Origin: Rhodospirillaceae bacterium
GTDB taxonomy: Bacteria; Pseudomonadota; Alphaproteobacteria; SHVZ01
Direction of reading: 5' to 3'
Length of the DNA stretch: 64,000 bases
NCBI GenBank assembly: GCA_016792585.1
Contig: JAEULB010000092.1
Span: forward strand, 1 to 64,000
The notes below the pieces were generated by a model. The model worked only from the letters and a program-made list of their open reading frames with translations, was not told the DNA's origin and ran no database searches. Numbering within the stretch: the first letter of the stretch is position 1; each line of letters starts with the position of its first letter. This document shows positions 60,989 to 64,000 of the stretch, piece after piece. Position numbers and translations under genes: made by a program.

Positions 60989-63900
60989 TCAGCTGCAGCC
61001 GGTGGTCGACCCGCAGCTGTCGCACTTCAGGCAGGTGCCGTTGCGGACCAGCGTGAAGTTGCCGCATTCGCCGCAGGAGTCGCCCTCGTAGCCTTTGAGC
61101 TTGGCCTCGCGGCGCCGGGCCTGCTTGGCATCGGCCGCGGCCATCACCTCGGGCTCGACCGAAAGCGAGGTCGTGGTGGTCGAGGCGAAGCTGATCGCCA
61201 TGCCGTCCGTGCCGGTCGCCTGCGCCGTCGCCGCGTGCCCGTGCAGGATCGGCGGGGTTTCCACCACGGCCTGGCGGCCGCGGAAGACCACGAGGTTGGT
61301 GCGGACGAAGCCGCGGCTCAGCTTGTCGACCGGCAGCGCCGCCGGCTTCGGCAGGGCGCTCTCGTGCTCGCCCGAGCCCATGGCGCCGGGCAGAAGGTCG
61401 TCGGGCTGCACATGGGCCAGGTCGGTGCGGTCGAGGTAGCTGATCGCGAGCTCGCGGAAGACGTAGTCGAGGATCGAGGTCGACATCTTGATCGCCTCGT
61501 TGCCCTCGACCGGGCCTGACGGCTCGAAGCGGGTGAAGGTGAAGGCTTCGACGAACTCCTCGAGCGGCACGCCGTACTGGAGGCCGATCGAGATCGCGAT
61601 CGCGAAGTTGTTGACCCAGGAGCGGAGCGCCGCCCCTTCCTTGTGCATGTCGATGAAGATCTCGCCGACCTTGCCGTCGTCGTATTCGCCGGTGCGGAGG
61701 TAGACCTTGTGGCCGCCGACCGAGGCCTTCTGGGTGTAGCCCTTCCGGCGCTGCGGCAGGCGCTGGCGGGATGCCACCCGCTCGACGATCCGCTCGACGA
61801 TCTTCTCGGCGATGATCGGCGCCTTCGCCATCGGCGCCGCATCGGCGATCTCCTCGATCGCGTCCTCGTCGTCGATCAGCGCGGCCGACAGCGGCTGCGA
61901 GAGCTTGGAGCCGTCGCGGTAGAGCGCATTGGCCTTGAGGCCGAGGCGCCACGACAGCATGTAGGCGTTCTTGCAGTCCTCGACCGTCGCCAGGTTCGGC
62001 ATGTTGATGGTCTTGGAAATCGCGCCCGAGATGAACGGCTGCGAGGCCGCCATCATCCGGATGTGGCTCTCGACCGAGAGCGCCCGCGTGCCGATGCGGC
62101 CGCACGGGTTGGCGCAGTCGAATACCGCCAGGTGCTCGGACTTGAGGTAGGGCGCGCCCTCGACCGTCATCGCGCCGCAGCAATAGGTGTTGGCGGCGTC
62201 GATCTCGGACCGCTTGAATCCCAGATGGGCCAGCAGGTCGAAGCCCGCCTCGTCCAGCTTCTCGGCCGGGATCTTCAGGTTCACCCGGCAGAACTCCTCG
62301 CCGAGCGTCCACTTGTTGAAGGCGAACTTGATGTCGAAGGCGGAGCCGAGCGAGTTCTCGATCGCGGTCAGTGCATCGGCGGTGAAGCCCTTGGCGCGGA
62401 GTGCCGCGTGGTCGACGCCGGGGGCGTCCTTCAGAGTACCGTGGCCGACCGCGTAGGCGACGATCTCCTCGATCTGCTCCTCGGGATAACCCAGCGTGCG
62501 GAGCGCGTCGGGTACCAGGCGGTTGATGATCTTGAAATAGCCGCCGCCGGCGAGCTTCTTGAACTTCACCAGCGCGAAGTCGGGCTCGATGCCGGTAGTG
62601 TCGCAGTCCATGACCAGGCCAATGGTGCCGGTCGGCGCGACCACGCTGGCCTGCGCGTTGCGGTAGCCGTGGATCTCGCCGAGGCGGAGCGCCTCGTCCC
62701 AGGCGCGGCGGGAGGCGGCGACCAGCGCGTCGTCAGGGCAGCTCTCGGCGTCGAGCGGCACCGGCTTGATCGCCAGGCCTTCGTAGCCGTCGGCCTCGCC
62801 ATAGGCGGCGCGGCGGTGGTTGCGCATGACGCGCAGCATGTGATCGCGGTTCTGGGCATATCGGGGGAAGGTGCCGAGCTCGCCCGCCATCTCGGCCGAG
62901 GTCGCGTAGGCGACGCCGGTCATGATCGCGGTCAGCGCGGCGCAGTAGGCGCGGCCTTCATCGGAGTCGTACGGGATGCCCGAGGCCATCAGCAGGCCGC
63001 CGATGTTGGCGTATCCAAGGCCCAGCGTGCGGAACTCGTAGGAGAGCTCGGCGATCGCCTTCGAAGGGAACTGCGCCATCATCACCGAGATCTCGAGGAC
63101 CACGGTCCAAAGCCGCGTCACGTGCTCGTAGGCGCCGATGTCGAAGCTGCCGTCGTCCTTGCGGAAGGTCAGCAGGTTCATCGAGGCGAGGTTGCACGCC
63201 GTATCGTCGAGGAACATGTACTCGGAGCACGGGTTGGACGCGTTGATGCGCCCCGAGGCCGGGCAGGTATGCCACTGGTTGATCGTGGTGTCGTACTGGA
63301 CGCCCGGATCGGCGCAGGCCCAGGCGGCTTCGCCGATCAGGTCCCAGAGTTCGCGTGCCTTCGGCTCCTTGGCGACCTTGCCGTCGGTGCGGCGGATCAG
63401 CTTCCACTTCGAGTCGGAGAGCACCGCGTCGAAGAACTCGTTGGTGAGCCGGACCGAGTTGTTTGAGTTCTGGCCGGAGACGGTCAGGTAGGCGTCCGAA
63501 TCCCAGTCGGTGTCGTAGGTCGGGAACTCGATCTTCGCGAAGCCCTGCTTGGCGAAGTGGATCACCCGCTGGACGTAGTTCTCGGGGATCATCGACTTGC
63601 GGGCAGCGAGAACGGCCTTCTTGAGATCCTTGTTCTTCTTCGGATCGAAGCGGTCGTCGCTGTCGGTGCCGTCGGCGCAGGCCTGCATCACCTCGTTCAG
63701 GTGCTTGGCGGCGAGACGCGAGCCGGAGACGAGGGCAGCGACCTTCTGCTCCTCGATCATCTTCCACTTGATGTAGGTCTCGATGTCGGGATGGTCGATG
63801 TCGACGGTGACCATCTTCGCCGCGCGTCGCGTGGTGCCGCCCGACTTGATCGCGCCGGCGGCGCGGTCGCCGATCTTGAGGAAGCTCATCAGGCCGGAGG

Positions 63901-64000
63901 AGCGGCCGCCGCCCGACAGCTTCTCGCCGTCGCCACGGAGCTTCGAGAAGTTGGAGCCGGTGCCGGAGCCGTACTTGAACAGGCGCGCCTCGCGGACCCA
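60989..64000 (-). CDS. nrdJ: Adenosylcobalamin-dependent ribonucleotide reductase (class II), C-terminal part; 5' end beyond the window
   Basis: About 1003 codons of a vitamin B12-dependent RNR are present; the frame runs open to the right edge. Visible motifs are [20 protein letters not shown] in the substrate domain, the radical/finger-loop region, [20 protein letters not shown], the catalytic-domain [20 protein letters not shown], and a C-terminal [20 protein letters not shown] with the redox Cys tail TTGCS. The enzyme makes deoxyribonucleotides and works without oxygen. A cobalamin riboswitch, if any, would lie to the right of the window. The intrinsic terminator at 60936-60962 ends the unit. 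Confidence 0.95.
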   Translation of the reverse strand, partial: WVREARLFKYGSGTGSNFSKLRGDGEKLSGGGRSSGLMSFLKIGDRAAGAIKSGGTTRRAAKMVTVDIDHPDIETYIKWKMIEEQKVAALVSGSRLAAKHLNEVMQACADGTDSDDRFDPKKNKDLKKAVLAARKSMIPENYVQRVIHFAKQGFAKIEFPTYDTDWDSDAYLTVSGQNSNNSVRLTNEFFDAVLSDSKWKLIRRTDGKVAKEPKARELWDLIGEAAWACADPGVQYDTTINQWHTCPASGRINASNPCSEYMFLDDTACNLASMNLLTFRKDDGSFDIGAYEHVTRLWTVVLEISVMMAQFPSKAIAELSYEFRTLGLGYANIGGLLMASGIPYDSDEGRAYCAALTAIMTGVAYATSAEMAGELGTFPRYAQNRDHMLRVMRNHRRAAYGEADGYEGLAIKPVPLDAESCPDDALVAASRRAWDEALRLGEIHGYRNAQASVVAPTGTIGLVMDCDTTGIEPDFALVKFKKLAGGGYFKIINRLVPDALRTLGYPEEQIEEIVAYAVGHGTLKDAPGVDHAALRAKGFTADALTAIENSLGSAFDIKFAFNKWTLGEEFCRVNLKIPAEKLDEAGFDLLAHLGFKRSEIDAANTYCCGAMTVEGAPYLKSEHLAVFDCANPCGRIGTRALSVESHIRMMAASQPFISGAISKTINMPNLATVEDCKNAYMLSWRLGLKANALYRDGSKLSQPLSAALIDDEDAIEEIADAAPMAKAPIIAEKIVERIVERVASRQRLPQRRKGYTQKASVGGHKVYLRTGEYDDGKVGEIFIDMHKEGAALRSWVNNFAIAISIGLQYGVPLEEFVEAFTFTRFEPSGPVEGNEAIKMSTSILDYVFRELAISYLDRTDLAHVQPDDLLPGAMGSGEHESALPKPAALPVDKLSRGFVRTNLVVFRGRQAVVETPPILHGHAATAQATGTDGMAISFASTTTTSLSVEPEVMAAADAKQARRREAKLKGYEGDSCGECGNFTLVRNGTCLKCDSCGSTTGCS

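Noticed and set aside
61643-63466. 607-residue plus-strand frame
   Set aside because: Antisense of nrdJ.

Overview
The window is GC-rich, densely coded DNA from an alphaproteobacterial chromosome. The evidence is the 16S rRNA 5' end at the left edge, alphaproteobacterial marker families (DUF4167, DUF1178, DUF6481, PAS_5), a cobalamin-dependent ribonucleotide reductase, and TAXI-TRAP and oligopeptide ABC uptake systems. I cannot place the order or genus from the sequence alone. No CRISPR array, insertion sequence, prophage or tRNA gene was seen.

Layout. 1-496: start of an rRNA operon (minus strand) with its leader, a sigma70-type promoter and a boxA-like antitermination site. 497-16.6 kb: housekeeping genes. 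These are clpB with a heat-shock-type promoter, a MOSC protein, a DUF4167 protein, a minus-strand run ispG-hemA-prfA-prmC, a RodZ-like protein, the operon lysC-nitronate monooxygenase-ptsP, ubiG, a DUF1178 protein and a small methyltransferase. 16.7-22.6 kb: catabolic and accessory enzymes (N-formylglutamate amidohydrolase family, LigB-type dioxygenase, class II aldolase, AHL-lactonase-like hydrolase, two-domain aldolase/dehydrogenase). 22.6-25.0 kb: a small basic protein, a phytanoyl-CoA dioxygenase-like enzyme, uppP and a short unknown gene. 25.05-27.0 kb: a patch of visibly lower GC with a membrane coiled-coil protein and a trypsin-fold protease, the best candidate for acquired DNA and for an undescribed two-gene module. 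27.0-32.2 kb: a DUF1194 protein and five consecutive paralogous EamA/DMT transporters, each overlapping the next by exactly 4 nt. 32.2-33.3 kb: a MarR regulator and an isoprenylcysteine-methyltransferase-like membrane protein, each preceded by a copy of the same palindrome. 33.3-38.5 kb: a five-gene peptide-type ABC importer. 38.6-46.3 kb: a large AsmA/YhdP-like protein, glnE, a bcp-type peroxiredoxin and two tandem PAS_5 proteins. 46.3-49.6 kb: a TAXI-TRAP transporter. 49.6-60.8 kb: a mixed set (FemAB-like acyltransferase, RidA, HerA/DUF853 ATPase, dienelactone-hydrolase-like protein, GH3 family, M19 dipeptidase, 3-hydroxyacyl-CoA dehydrogenase, small basic proteins, a Cys-cluster protein, a GSA-type aminotransferase coupled to an ATC-hydrolase-like gene, a PAS-like protein). 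60.9-64.0 kb: nrdJ, cut by the right edge, with a clear intrinsic terminator.

Genes are packed tightly. Many same-strand neighbours overlap as ATGA, GTGA or TTGA. Four convergent pairs share a self-complementary stop tetranucleotide (CTAG or TTAA). Functions are assigned by reading motifs in the translations. Operator, leader and promoter calls are by eye and need computational and experimental confirmation.
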